Shown: positions 26,424-34,911 of the stretch, piece after piece | Layout of the letters: each line of letters opens with the position of its first letter | Numbering within the stretch: position 1 is the first letter of the stretch | Position numbers and translations under genes: made by a program | NCBI GenBank assembly: GCA_016787645.1 | Contig: JAEUUF010000014.1 | Coordinates: forward strand, 1-49,762 | DNA length: 49,762 nt | Origin: Cyclobacteriaceae bacterium | GTDB lineage: Bacteria; Bacteroidota; Bacteroidia; Cytophagales; Cyclobacteriaceae | Direction of reading: 5' to 3' | Notes under the pieces: model-generated | What the model saw: the letters and a program-made list of their open reading frames with translations, nothing else | Told to the model about the DNA's origin: nothing | Database searches by the model: none

Positions 26424-26960
26424 ATGACTCGCTCCCTCAATGCCTTCGGATTGGTAGCACTCGCGATCCTGATTGTCGCCGGGACTATTTTTGTGTTGTT
26501 CAGGGAGGGACCGCCCAAGTTGGTCATCAACGAGTTCATGGCCGACAACGCCACCTGTTGCCCGGACATCAGCAGTGGCACCAACGAGTTTGACGATTGG
26601 ATTGAGATTCACAATTACGGCACCGTGCCCGTGAATATCGGGGGTATGTATTTCTCCCAGCACAAATCGAAACCTACCGCCCACAAAATTCCCGACACTC
26701 AACCCGAACTTACCACCATCCCGCCGGGCGGGTTCTTGCTGCTTTGGGCGGATGGCAGTCCTGAACAAGGAGTACTTCACCTGAAGTTCAGGCTCGACCA
26801 GGACGGGGAGTTCCTTGGATTCTTTGACCAGCATGGCCGCACCATCGATACACATTCCTTCCGCAACCTGTCCCCGGATGTTTCAGTTGGCAGGAGGCCG
26901 GATGGCAAAAATGAATGGGTTGAGTTCAATTCCCCAACCCCAGGCAGGTCCAACCAGTGA
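26424..26960 (+). CDS. Membrane-anchored lamin-tail-domain protein
   Basis: The 178-residue protein has an N-terminal hydrophobic anchor (FGLVALAILIVAGTIFVLF). A lamin tail domain follows from about residue 32: LVINEFMADN, DDWIEIHNYGTVPVNIGGMY, IPPGGFLLLWAD, HLKFRLDQDGEFLGFFD and VEFNSPTPGRSN. This immunoglobulin-like fold occurs in secreted bacterial proteins, often with nucleases or CotH kinases; here it stands alone. Two Cys (CC near 45) are unusual for the domain. A TAATTTTG word 16 bases upstream may be part of its promoter. No function is assigned. Confidence 0.8.
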   Translation: MTRSLNAFGLVALAILIVAGTIFVLFREGPPKLVINEFMADNATCCPDISSGTNEFDDWIEIHNYGTVPVNIGGMYFSQHKSKPTAHKIPDTQPELTTIPPGGFLLLWADGSPEQGVLHLKFRLDQDGEFLGFFDQHGRTIDTHSFRNLSPDVSVGRRPDGKNEWVEFNSPTPGRSNQ

Positions 26961-26969
26961 CCTTTGTCA

Positions 26970-27001
26970 TTGGGTCTTGCGATCGTATTGAGTAACCTTT
27001 G
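26970..27001 (+). promoter_or_regulatory. Candidate promoter of the small membrane protein gene
   Basis: TTG (26970-26972), 20 bases, then TAACCTTTG (26993-27001), one base longer than the usual TAnnTTTG. The start codon is 25 bases further. Confidence 0.25.
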
Positions 27002-27025
27002 TTGCGCGGCAGCACACCGTGCAAC

Positions 27026-27400
27026 ATGTCGGATCCTTACAAATTACCCCGTTGGATTGCCCGCATTGGCGGCTTGCTGTTCGGAGGTATTTTCCTGTTC
27101 TTCCTGATTTGGGAATCTGTAGGTTCCATGCTCGAGGGTGACAACCAGCCCCTGGGCATGGATGCATTGATGCAACTTACTATTACCATCATCGGCGTTG
27201 CAGGGCTTTTCCTGGCCTGGCGCTGGGAACTGCCCGGCGGAATCATCGCCAGCGCCGCTTTCGTTGCCTTGGGTCTGATCAACCCGCAAACTATGCCCTT
27301 TCCACTTCTTGCCTTCTTGGTCCCTGCGGTGCTTTTCGTAGTGATCGGTTGGTTTGGCAGTCACCATACGAGTCAACGCAATGCCAGGGGAAAGGCATAG
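27026..27400 (+). CDS. Small four-helix membrane protein of unknown function
   Basis: The 124-residue protein has four predicted membrane helices (GGLLFGGIFLFFLIWESV, LTITIIGVAGLFLAW, GGIIASAAFVALGLI, LLAFLVPAVLFVVIGWF) separated by short loops. The second and third are joined by RWELPGG. Similar small membrane proteins are common in Bacteroidota without a known role. The ATG at 27026 is chosen over one 27 bases earlier because it removes a non-conserved basic stretch before the first helix. Confidence 0.6.
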   Translation: MSDPYKLPRWIARIGGLLFGGIFLFFLIWESVGSMLEGDNQPLGMDALMQLTITIIGVAGLFLAWRWELPGGIIASAAFVALGLINPQTMPFPLLAFLVPAVLFVVIGWFGSHHTSQRNARGKA

Positions 27401-27523
27401 CTCTTGCAAAGTCAAATGATAGTTCAAGTTCCGGTTTTCCTGACGTAAATCAGCGGTCATCGTGACCTGTGACATCGGCCCCGAGGGCTCAAAAGGCCAA
27501 TTTACATCCATCAATCATATGCC

Positions 27524-30500
27524 ATGAAAAACCAGTATATAAACACCGATGGCAATACCGCGGTGGCTAATATCGCCTATGGATTCTCGGAAGTAGCTGC
27601 TATTTACCCCATTACACCTTCATCCGACATGGGCGAAAGGGCCGACGGATGGGCCACCGAGGGCAGGAAAAACATCTTCGGTGAAAAGGTGGATGTCGTC
27701 CAAATGCAATCTGAAGGTGGGGCCGCTGGGGCTATCCATGGATCACTCACAGCCGGAGCCATGTCTACGACGTTTACAGCCTCGCAAGGGCTGATGCTCA
27801 TGGTGCCCAACATGTTCAAAATCGCGGGCGAAATGCTTCCTGTGGTTTTCCACGTCTCTGCCCGTTCACTCGCCTGCCAGGCACTTTCTATTTTTGGCGA
27901 TCACTCTGACGTGATGGCTACCCGGGGAACCGGTTTTGCCATGCTCTGTTCGGCCAATGTGCAAGAAGCCCAGGACTTTGCCGCTATATCCCACCTGACC
28001 ACCCTCGAAGCCCGGATTCCTTTCCTTCACTTCTTTGATGGATTTCGCACCTCACACTCCATCCAGAAGATACTCCCGTTGAGTTACGACGAATTGAAGA
28101 ACATGCTGGACATGAAGTTCGTGGAAGAATTCCGTGCCATGGCCCTCAAACCGGAATCCCCGGTCTGTAAAGTGGGTGCGCAAAACCCGGATGTCTATTT
28201 CCAGGGCCGCGAGACCGTGAATAAGTACTACGACGCTTGCCCCGGCCTCGTGCAGAAATACATGAAGTTGTTTGCTGAAAAGACAGGGCGTACTTACAAA
28301 TTGTTCGAATATGTCGGTGCACCGGATGCAGATCGCATGATCATCGCCATGGGTTCCGGCGTGGAGACGATCGAAGAAACCATCAATTACCTCAATAAAA
28401 AAGGGGAGAAGCTGGGCCTTTTGAAAGTAAGGTTGTATCGTCCTTTCTCGGTGCGCGATTTCCTTGGCGAAATACCCAAATCAGTTAAGAAAGTCGCGGT
28501 ATTGGACCGCACCAAGGAGCCAGGTTCTATCGGCGAACCGCTTTACCTCGACGTGGTTGCTTCTTTGCTGCCCGAACGCCCCGGCATCCGCATCATCGGC
28601 GGACGCTATGGCCTGTCCTCGAAAGAATTTACGCCCTCCATGGTGAAAGCCGTCTATGAGCATCTCCAAAACGACGGTTGGCACAACTTCACGGTCGGCA
28701 TCAATGACGATGTCACCAAGAAATCCATCACCGTAAAGGAAGAAATTGACACGGAGCAGGAAGGTATTGTGCGCTGCAAGTTCTGGGGCTACGGCTCCGA
28801 CGGTACGGTGAGCGCCAATAAGAATGCCATCAAAATCATCGGTGACAATACGGACCGTTTCGTTCAAGGCTACTTCCAGTATGACTCCAATAAATCAGGA
28901 GGCTGGACGATATCCCACCTCCGTTTTGGCAAAAAGCCGATTCACTCGGAATACCTCCTTAACAAAGTTGACTTCGTAGCGTTGCACCGTCCGCAGTATA
29001 TCGGGCAGTATGATATCCTCGAGGGAATTACCGAAGGAGGTACGTTCCTCATTAACTCCAGCCAGAAACCGGAAAACATCTTCCGCCTGTTCACCAAAGA
29101 CATGCAGGATACCATCCGGCAGAAGAAGATCAAGGTCTATGCCATCGATGCTTCCAAGATTGCCAAGGGAGTTGGTCTCGGCGGACGGATCAGTTCAGTC
29201 ATGCAAACGGCCTTCTTCAAGGTCTCCGGTGTATTGCCCGAAGACGAAGCCATCAAGCTCATCAAGAAATTTGTGGAGAAGCAGTTCGCCCGTAAAGGAC
29301 AAGAAATTGTCGAAATGAACTGGAAGGCCATCGACGCCTCAGCGGCTGCGGTTATTGAGGTGCCAATTCCTGCCGAGTCCGACAAATTTGCTGAAGTCAC
29401 GCAGGTGGTTCCCCCGGGTTCAGGTTGGTTTGCCGATCACATCGTCGACCCGATCCTGCGACTCAAAGGTGACTCTATTCCCGTCTCTGCAATGCCGCTT
29501 AATGGCGCCGTTCCTACCGGCACCAAACGGCTGGAGTATCGCGGCGTTCCTGGAAATGCAGCTACCTGGATCGAGAAGCTGCCTTTTGTCGAGAACCCCT
29601 ATATCGCCGAACCCTACATCGAGTATCCACCCAGCTGCTCGGGTTGTGGCGAAGTGCCTTATATTCACCTCGTTACGCAGCTCTACGGCGACCGCATGGT
29701 GATTGCCAATGCCACAGGTTGCACTTCTATATATGGTGGTACATTCCCGCTTATTCCCTACACCAAAGACAAAAACGGCCGCGGACCCGCCTGGGCGAAT
29801 TCGCTCTTTGAGGACAATGCGGAGTTTGGAATGGGCATGCGCCTGGCCATCGATGCTAACCGCCGTCAATTGAAGACCAACGTGGAGGCTTATTTGCCCA
29901 CGCTGGCTGACGGACCGCTAAAGACTGCACTGGAAAATGGACTGAGATTGTTTGATGAAGTGAACAAGGAGGCCAAGGAAAACGCGGATGAGATTCGCAA
30001 ACAGTTGGCCGAACAAGGCAAGAAAGATAAGAGCGCTGCACTGGCCAAGATCACGGAGCTGGAAGATTATTTTGTAGACAAGAGTGTATGGATCTTCGGT
30101 GGTGACGGATGGGCCTATGACATCGGCTTTGGCGGACTTGATCACGTGATGGCCTCCAATCGGAATATCAATATCCTGGTAGTTGACACGGAGGTCTATT
30201 CAAATACTGGCGGCCAGGCTTCCAAGGCTACACCTCGCGGCGCTGTAGCGAAGTTCGCCTCCGACGGCAAGAAGCTCAGCAAGAAAAATCTTGGATTGAT
30301 GATGTCATCGTATAGCAACGCGTATGTGGCTTCGGTGAATATGGGAACTGACCGCGAGAAAACGGCACTGGCTTTTGTGGAAGCTGAAAAGCACAAAGGA
30401 CCTTCCATCATTATCGCCTATTCTCCATGCATCGCCCACGGGTACAATATGGTACTCGCCAAGAAGCAATCTGAGAAGGCGGCGAAGAGCGGCTATTGGC

Positions 30501-30721
30501 CGATGTATCGCTTTAACCCGGACCTGAGGGCCAAAGGACAAAATCCGTTCTGCTGGGATGGTGCCGAGGTAGATACTAAATTTGATCAGTACCTCGATGA
30601 AGAGATACGTTACAAGACGCTGAACCTCACCAACCCCGAGGAAGCAAAACGGCTGGTGGAGTTGGCGGAAAAAGACAACGAACAACGGTTCAAGGACATT
30701 AAGCATCTTTCAGAAGTATAA
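27524..30721 (+). CDS. nifJ: Pyruvate:ferredoxin/flavodoxin oxidoreductase lacking the internal ferredoxin domain
   Basis: This enzyme oxidises pyruvate and CoA to acetyl-CoA and CO2 and gives up two low-potential electrons. Domains in order: pyruvate-binding N-terminal (AAIYPITPSSDMGERADGW), domain II, the gamma-like domain (SDGTVSANKNAIKII), then directly the thiamine diphosphate domain (GDGWAYDIGFGG from 860; NTGGQASKATP). The four Cys of the proximal cluster are present: C705, C708 (CSGCGE), C733 (NATGC) and C969. The eight Cys of the two-cluster ferredoxin domain, normally between the gamma and TPP domains, are absent: about 40 residues without Cys join VPTGTKRLEYR to CSGCGE. Length is 1065 against roughly 1170-1230 usually. 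The reading frame is unbroken. The DHOD-like gene follows after 11 bases, then a flavodoxin gene. Confidence 0.93.
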   Translation: MKNQYINTDGNTAVANIAYGFSEVAAIYPITPSSDMGERADGWATEGRKNIFGEKVDVVQMQSEGGAAGAIHGSLTAGAMSTTFTASQGLMLMVPNMFKIAGEMLPVVFHVSARSLACQALSIFGDHSDVMATRGTGFAMLCSANVQEAQDFAAISHLTTLEARIPFLHFFDGFRTSHSIQKILPLSYDELKNMLDMKFVEEFRAMALKPESPVCKVGAQNPDVYFQGRETVNKYYDACPGLVQKYMKLFAEKTGRTYKLFEYVGAPDADRMIIAMGSGVETIEETINYLNKKGEKLGLLKVRLYRPFSVRDFLGEIPKSVKKVAVLDRTKEPGSIGEPLYLDVVASLLPERPGIRIIGGRYGLSSKEFTPSMVKAVYEHLQNDGWHNFTVGINDDVTKKSITVKEEIDTEQEGIVRCKFWGYGSDGTVSANKNAIKIIGDNTDRFVQGYFQYDSNKSGGWTISHLRFGKKPIHSEYLLNKVDFVALHRPQYIGQYDILEGITEGGTFLINSSQKPENIFRLFTKDMQDTIRQKKIKVYAIDASKIAKGVGLGGRISSVMQTAFFKVSGVLPEDEAIKLIKKFVEKQFARKGQEIVEMNWKAIDASAAAVIEVPIPAESDKFAEVTQVVPPGSGWFADHIVDPILRLKGDSIPVSAMPLNGAVPTGTKRLEYRGVPGNAATWIEKLPFVENPYIAEPYIEYPPSCSGCGEVPYIHLVTQLYGDRMVIANATGCTSIYGGTFPLIPYTKDKNGRGPAWANSLFEDNAEFGMGMRLAIDANRRQLKTNVEAYLPTLADGPLKTALENGLRLFDEVNKEAKENADEIRKQLAEQGKKDKSAALAKITELEDYFVDKSVWIFGGDGWAYDIGFGGLDHVMASNRNINILVVDTEVYSNTGGQASKATPRGAVAKFASDGKKLSKKNLGLMMSSYSNAYVASVNMGTDREKTALAFVEAEKHKGPSIIIAYSPCIAHGYNMVLAKKQSEKAAKSGYWPMYRFNPDLRAKGQNPFCWDGAEVDTKFDQYLDEEIRYKTLNLTNPEEAKRLVELAEKDNEQRFKDIKHLSEV

Positions 30722-30732
30722 ACCCAAATCGT

Positions 30733-31779
30733 ATGGCCATTGATCTCACCACTGATTACGGCGGACTAACGCTGAAAAATCCCATCGTCATGGGGGCCAG
30801 CAACATTGTTACCGATGTGAACAACCTCGTGAAACTGGAACAGGCCGGAGTAGGGGCCATTGTGTACAAATCGCTGTTCGAGGAACAGATTCAGCTGGAG
30901 TCCTATCAACTGGACCAGGTGCAGGAGACGTACAGCAACTGGGATGCCGAACATGAGTCGTTCTTCCCTTCCGCGCGCCACGCCGGTCCTACTGAGCACT
31001 TGCGCCAACTGAAAGAAGCCAAGAGCAAGCTCTCCATTCCCCTCATCGGCAGCCTCAACTGCGTCAACGACGATTCCTGGCTGGAGTATGCCTTGAAGAT
31101 GATTGAAACCGGTATTGACGGACTCGAACTTAATTTCTATAACAATAACGTTGACTTCAGCCTGAAGTCCGCCACGATTGAGGAGCATCAGTTAAAAACC
31201 CTGGAACTCGTGCGTGCCGGTGCGCGACAGATTCCGTTGTTTGTCAAGCTAAGCCCGTTCTATTCCAATACCCTTCGCATGATTTCAGAAATGGATCGCA
31301 TCGGGGTGGATGGCGTGGTGCTGTTCAATCGACTCTTCCAGCCTGACATCGACATTGACCTGGAGGAGCATCATTTCCCATACAACTTCAGCAGCGATGC
31401 CGACAACCGGCTTGCCCTGCGGTATTCCGGACTGTTGTACAAGAAGATCAAGGCAGGCATTATTGCCAACACCGGGATTTTCAGCGGACGGGATGTGGTG
31501 AAGATGATATTGGCCGGGGCTACCGGTGTTCAAGTAGTCAGCACCGTGTACAAGAAAGGCATTCACCAGGTGGAGGTCATGCTGGAAGAAATGACAGCAT
31601 GGATGAAGAAGAAGAAGTACAACAGCCTGGATGACTTCCGCGGCAAGCTCTCCAAAGAGAACCTCTCCGACCCCTTCGCCTACAAGCGCGCGCAGTATGT
31701 GGACATTCTAATGAAATCAGAGATGTTCCTTCAATACCATCCCAAGCGCGGAGGCCTGGCTCATAAAGACGACATTTAA
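30733..31779 (+). CDS. Dihydroorotate dehydrogenase-like flavoprotein
   Basis: The 348-residue TIM-barrel protein resembles class 1 dihydroorotate dehydrogenases in the FMN regions (LTLKNPIVMGASN; PLFVKLSPFYSN; GVVLFNR; IIANTGIFSG; GATGVQVVST). The catalytic Cys/Ser loop and orotate-binding residues are not clearly conserved, and the protein is often annotated only as DHOD-like. It lies 11 bases after the pyruvate oxidoreductase gene, and this pairing is frequent in bacteria, so a redox role tied to that enzyme is more likely than pyrimidine synthesis. The substrate is unknown. Confidence 0.8.
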   Translation: MAIDLTTDYGGLTLKNPIVMGASNIVTDVNNLVKLEQAGVGAIVYKSLFEEQIQLESYQLDQVQETYSNWDAEHESFFPSARHAGPTEHLRQLKEAKSKLSIPLIGSLNCVNDDSWLEYALKMIETGIDGLELNFYNNNVDFSLKSATIEEHQLKTLELVRAGARQIPLFVKLSPFYSNTLRMISEMDRIGVDGVVLFNRLFQPDIDIDLEEHHFPYNFSSDADNRLALRYSGLLYKKIKAGIIANTGIFSGRDVVKMILAGATGVQVVSTVYKKGIHQVEVMLEEMTAWMKKKKYNSLDDFRGKLSKENLSDPFAYKRAQYVDILMKSEMFLQYHPKRGGLAHKDDI

Positions 31780-31852
31780 ATTGAACTAGTATATTCGACC
31801 TCAACCACTAAACTTCAACACTTCAACAACTTAACACGTAAACACTTACACT

Positions 31853-32356
31853 ATGGCAAAGATTGGAATATTCTTCGGGTCCACGGAAGGCAACACAGAG
31901 CGCGTCGTCGGCCAAATTCAGGAGGCGTTCGGCGCTGATGCAGAGTCATTTAACGTCAACTCGGCCACCGCGGATGATATGCAGCCGTTCCCATACATCA
32001 TCTTGGCTTGCCCCACGTGGGAGATCGGCCAACTTCAGGAAGACTGGGAAAGCTTCATCGACGAGATTGAAAAAGTAGACTATACCGGCAAGAAGGTAAC
32101 CTACCTTGGTCTTGGCGATGCAGATGGCTATCCTGACACTTTCCTCGATGCGCTGGGAACGATTCACGACCGCATTAAAGACAAAGGAGCCAAGTTCGTG
32201 GGTGCATGGCCTACCGACGGCTACAATTTTGAAGCATCCAAAGGTGTGGTCGACGGCAAGTTCCTCGGCCTGGCGATCGATGAAGACAACCAGAAAGATC
32301 TCACCGCCGGCCGCGTTGAAAAATGGGTGGCCGAGCTGAAGAAAGAGTTCGTTTGA
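31853..32356 (+). CDS. fldA: Flavodoxin, long-chain type
   Basis: This 167-residue FMN-binding electron carrier has the phosphate loop GSTEGNTE (9-16), the 50s loop PTWEIGQLQEDW and the 90s loop GLGDADGYPDTF. An inserted segment after it (VGAWPTDGYNFEASKGVV) marks the long-chain class. The protein is acidic, as expected for docking to redox partners. It lies 73 bases after the DHOD-like gene in what is probably one operon with the pyruvate oxidoreductase. It is the obvious electron acceptor for that enzyme, which lacks its own ferredoxin domain, and a candidate donor to the NADH-module-free complex I encoded downstream. Confidence 0.92.
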   Translation: MAKIGIFFGSTEGNTERVVGQIQEAFGADAESFNVNSATADDMQPFPYIILACPTWEIGQLQEDWESFIDEIEKVDYTGKKVTYLGLGDADGYPDTFLDALGTIHDRIKDKGAKFVGAWPTDGYNFEASKGVVDGKFLGLAIDEDNQKDLTAGRVEKWVAELKKEFV

Positions 32357-32357
32357 T

Positions 32358-32433
32358 GAAGTGCTGAGGTGTTGAAGTGCTGATGTGTTGACGTTATCTG
32401 GTCCACCTCAACACCTCAACACTTCAACACTTC
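32358..32433. repeat. Imperfect inverted repeat of CTTCAACA words
   Basis: Arms at 32358-32387 and 32404-32433 match at 25 of 30 positions around a 16-base loop and would form a long hairpin immediately after the flavodoxin stop and before the next start. A related run of CTTCAACA words lies at 31800-31850 before the flavodoxin gene. It may act as a terminator-like or RNA-stabilising element. Confidence 0.6.
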
Positions 32434-32442
32434 CGCACGTTA

Positions 32443-33495
32443 ATGGCTGCTATTCGGTTCAAGAAGCCCGTCTTTCCCATCAGCGAGCCGCTGTTGGGTT
32501 ACCTCCGACAAACACACCGGGAGACCGACGTGCCCATTTCTTACGGTGATCTCCTGCATCATAACAGTGCCGTAACCCTCTTTGACAAGAAAGGGAGAGA
32601 TACGCTTTGGGAGACGCTGATCTACGGGGAGGCGGACCGGCAGTTTATCCACGAGTGTCTAAGGAAAGTATACGCCGAACTGAAAGTAGGTGGTGATGTA
32701 GGCGTCATTGATCACCTCTACGTGGACCGGGTTGACTACTGCCTGTATGCCAACACCCATCCCGTACGGGTGAGGATCGTCAATCGCCTGAACGACCTTT
32801 TTGACTACTTCTATGTCAAGCATGCCGATGCCTCGCGTATCTATGGGATGGAGCTCGAGCACTTGCTTTCGCCGAACCGGATCGGTTACCTGGTGAAAGG
32901 AAACACACTTATCGAAGAGCATATCCCGGGAGTCCCCGGCGATTCATTTATCAAAGAGTACCTGCCGCGCCAGGATTACAACCCGTTGCGGGTGGCTAAG
33001 GAGTTTGTGAAATTTAATGAACGAAGCCTGGTGCAACTACTGGGTGATATGCGCAATGATAACTTCGTCGTAGAGGTGATACCGGATTTCGATGAACTGT
33101 ATTTTCGTCTTCGTGCCATTGACTTCGACCAGTTTTGTTTTGAAGGTGATGTAAAGATTTACATGCCCCAGTTCTTCAAGGAGAACAACCCGATCATCAA
33201 CATTGGATTGAAAAACCTTTCTTCTGTGCTGGAATTGCAGTACCAGCGCGAGGAACGCCAGCGGCTGCTCACGCGCGTGCGGGCCGGTGGTGCACACCTG
33301 GCAAACCTGCTGGAGGCGATGCGTGTGGAGGAACTTTCCACGAAGGAGAATGTCAAAATACTCCGTGAGTCACTGGCTGACCTTTACCAAGACTCCTCTT
33401 TTCTGCTGGCCGCTACCATGGGAGAGATCTTGCGAAATAGCCTACGAATGCTTGAAGTGTATCCGATACGGAAACGGAAAGCGTTGAAGGAATAA
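32443..33495 (+). CDS. Protein of unknown function with a kinase-like catalytic loop
   Basis: The 350-residue soluble protein was not recognised. Residues 201-230 read GDMRNDNF (D202, N207), then after about 20 residues LRAIDFDQ (D227, D229). This resembles the catalytic D-x4-N and metal-binding D-F-G/D-W-D elements of aminoglycoside phosphotransferase or HipA-like kinases. A candidate substrate or nucleotide segment IEEHIPGVPGDSF (157-169) lies before it, and the last 90 residues are helical (YQREERQRLLTRVRAG). A Gly-rich loop is not evident. It follows flavodoxin after the inverted repeat and shares its strand. A kinase fold is inference only; a role linked to the redox genes is possible. 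Confidence 0.6.
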   Translation: MAAIRFKKPVFPISEPLLGYLRQTHRETDVPISYGDLLHHNSAVTLFDKKGRDTLWETLIYGEADRQFIHECLRKVYAELKVGGDVGVIDHLYVDRVDYCLYANTHPVRVRIVNRLNDLFDYFYVKHADASRIYGMELEHLLSPNRIGYLVKGNTLIEEHIPGVPGDSFIKEYLPRQDYNPLRVAKEFVKFNERSLVQLLGDMRNDNFVVEVIPDFDELYFRLRAIDFDQFCFEGDVKIYMPQFFKENNPIINIGLKNLSSVLELQYQREERQRLLTRVRAGGAHLANLLEAMRVEELSTKENVKILRESLADLYQDSSFLLAATMGEILRNSLRMLEVYPIRKRKALKE

Positions 33496-33521
33496 ATTTC
33501 AGAATTTGAAAGTGAGTTGAA

Positions 33522-33540
33522 TTCTTTGCGACTCTGCGGT
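33522..33540. repeat. Interspersed repeat word related to TTTGCG-CTCTGCGGT
   Basis: TTCTTTGCGACTCTGCGGT resembles one arm of the inverted repeats that frame the GxxExxY gene at 46.7 kb. It stands alone in the gap between two genes. Confidence 0.4.
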
Positions 33541-33597
33541 AGATCATCCGATTCTCCCATTACCTTGCAGTAACACTGAGCAGCTCTTCCAATAGTT

Positions 33598-34773
33598 ATG
33601 CACTCCTTTTTTCAATTCTTTAGCAAACAAACTCGGAGATCTGGATTTGGATTTATATTGGCTTTATCATTTTCCTTGCCCATCGTTGCCTTGGGGCAGT
33701 CGGTTGCTAGTACAAAAACAAAATTCACTAACCTTGAGACTTACCTGGACAAGGCCACGCGCGATGGCCTGTCCGGAGTTATTGTTCTCATTCAGCAGGG
33801 CAGTGAACCAGCTTGGATCGGGCATTCGGGTTTTTCGAATATTGTCACCGGGGATGTATTGCATAGTGAGCATATCCTCTCCTTGGGCAGCGTGGGGAAA
33901 ATGTATAATGCCGTGGCGGTCATGAAACTGGTGGAAGAAGGAAAGTTGAACTTGGATGACCTGGTAAGCAACTACTTGCCGAAAGAGATTATTGACAAAC
34001 TCCCGAACGCAAGGAGCGTGACAATCCGCCATTTGCTGGGTCACACATCGGGTTGGCAGAACTATGATACCGATACTGCCTTGAACCGGTTGTATCTGTC
34101 GGGCAAATTGAAACTGGATACCCTGAGCCGCATGGACGCATTGCGACGGTATGGCTACGGCAAACCTGCCCTCGCGGTACCGGGCAAGGAATATCACTAC
34201 AGCAGCACCAACTACCTGGTACTATCCATGATCATGGACAAGGTGGTCGGCGAAGGCCATACGGCTTACCTAAGGAAATTGCTGGCGCAGCACGGTCTAG
34301 CCCATACCTACTACCGTGAAACACCTCCCATAAACAATGTGCACTACTATGGTGATCTCAATCTGGATGGCGTGGTGGAGGACCTGACCGCGCAGACCTT
34401 CGAAACTACCAACTGGTTTACCGGCGACGACGGTATCTATGCCAGTGCCCAGGATGCAGCCACATTCATTCGACAATTGATGAACGGCAACGTCCTTACC
34501 CTGGAGTCATTGACCCTCATGAAAACCGGCAACACCGGGATCAAAACGGACACGGGCCTGGGCCTGATGGCCGACAAATCATTCCCGTATGGCCAACTCT
34601 ACGGCCACTCGGGCAGGGGCATCGGCACCACCGCTGATGTCTATTACTTTCCGAAACGGGATATGACCGTAGTAATTTTGTGCAACACGGGATTGAGAGG
34701 CTCTTCTCCAAAATTCAAAAAGGCATACTTGAAGATGCGGTCCCGAATCGTGAAGAAGTTGTTCTTGTTCTAA
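33598..34773 (+). CDS. Secreted serine hydrolase of the beta-lactamase (class C-like) family
   Basis: The 391-residue protein has a signal peptide (FILALSFSLPIVALGQ). The catalytic motifs of the S12 family are present: S98-V-G-K101 (ILSLGSVGKM), Y201 in YSSTNY, and HSGRG near 340 in place of KTG. The segment IRHLLGHTSGW is also typical. Family members include class C beta-lactamases, D-peptidases and esterases; the sequence does not single one out, and most such Bacteroidota proteins are not resistance enzymes. The C-terminus is short, without a lipid or sorting tail. Neighbouring genes give no clue to a substrate. Confidence 0.85.
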   Translation: MHSFFQFFSKQTRRSGFGFILALSFSLPIVALGQSVASTKTKFTNLETYLDKATRDGLSGVIVLIQQGSEPAWIGHSGFSNIVTGDVLHSEHILSLGSVGKMYNAVAVMKLVEEGKLNLDDLVSNYLPKEIIDKLPNARSVTIRHLLGHTSGWQNYDTDTALNRLYLSGKLKLDTLSRMDALRRYGYGKPALAVPGKEYHYSSTNYLVLSMIMDKVVGEGHTAYLRKLLAQHGLAHTYYRETPPINNVHYYGDLNLDGVVEDLTAQTFETTNWFTGDDGIYASAQDAATFIRQLMNGNVLTLESLTLMKTGNTGIKTDTGLGLMADKSFPYGQLYGHSGRGIGTTADVYYFPKRDMTVVILCNTGLRGSSPKFKKAYLKMRSRIVKKLFLF

Positions 34774-34775
34774 CC

Positions 34776-34832
34776 TCCTTTTGCCTTCTCCCTTTGCGCC
34801 CTTATTCCTTAGCGCCTTTCCGCCTTTGCGAG
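34776..34832. repeat. Interspersed CGCCTTTGCGAG repeat
   Basis: The run contains AGCGCCTTTCCGCCTTTGCGAG and shares its right half with a run at 36664-36700. Both lie between genes, flanking the secreted propeller gene. Confidence 0.45.
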
Positions 34833-34911
34833 AAATAATACACTTTTCGTTTTTACCTCTTTGCAATTAAGCACCCTAACTGTTCCGTCTCTCGTGTCGC
34901 CTCAACTTTGA

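Noticed and set aside
29530-29640. Frameshift hiding the ferredoxin domain of the pyruvate oxidoreductase
   Set aside because: The frame is open across the junction with sensible sequence on both sides, and the gap is too short to hold about 110 residues in any frame.
30733-31779. Pyrimidine-pathway dihydroorotate dehydrogenase (pyrD)
   Set aside because: The active-site loop is not clearly conserved and the gene is tied to the pyruvate oxidoreductase rather than to pyrimidine genes.
33598-34773. Antibiotic-resistance beta-lactamase
   Set aside because: The S12 motifs are shared by many peptidases and esterases; nothing in the sequence or neighbours supports a resistance role.
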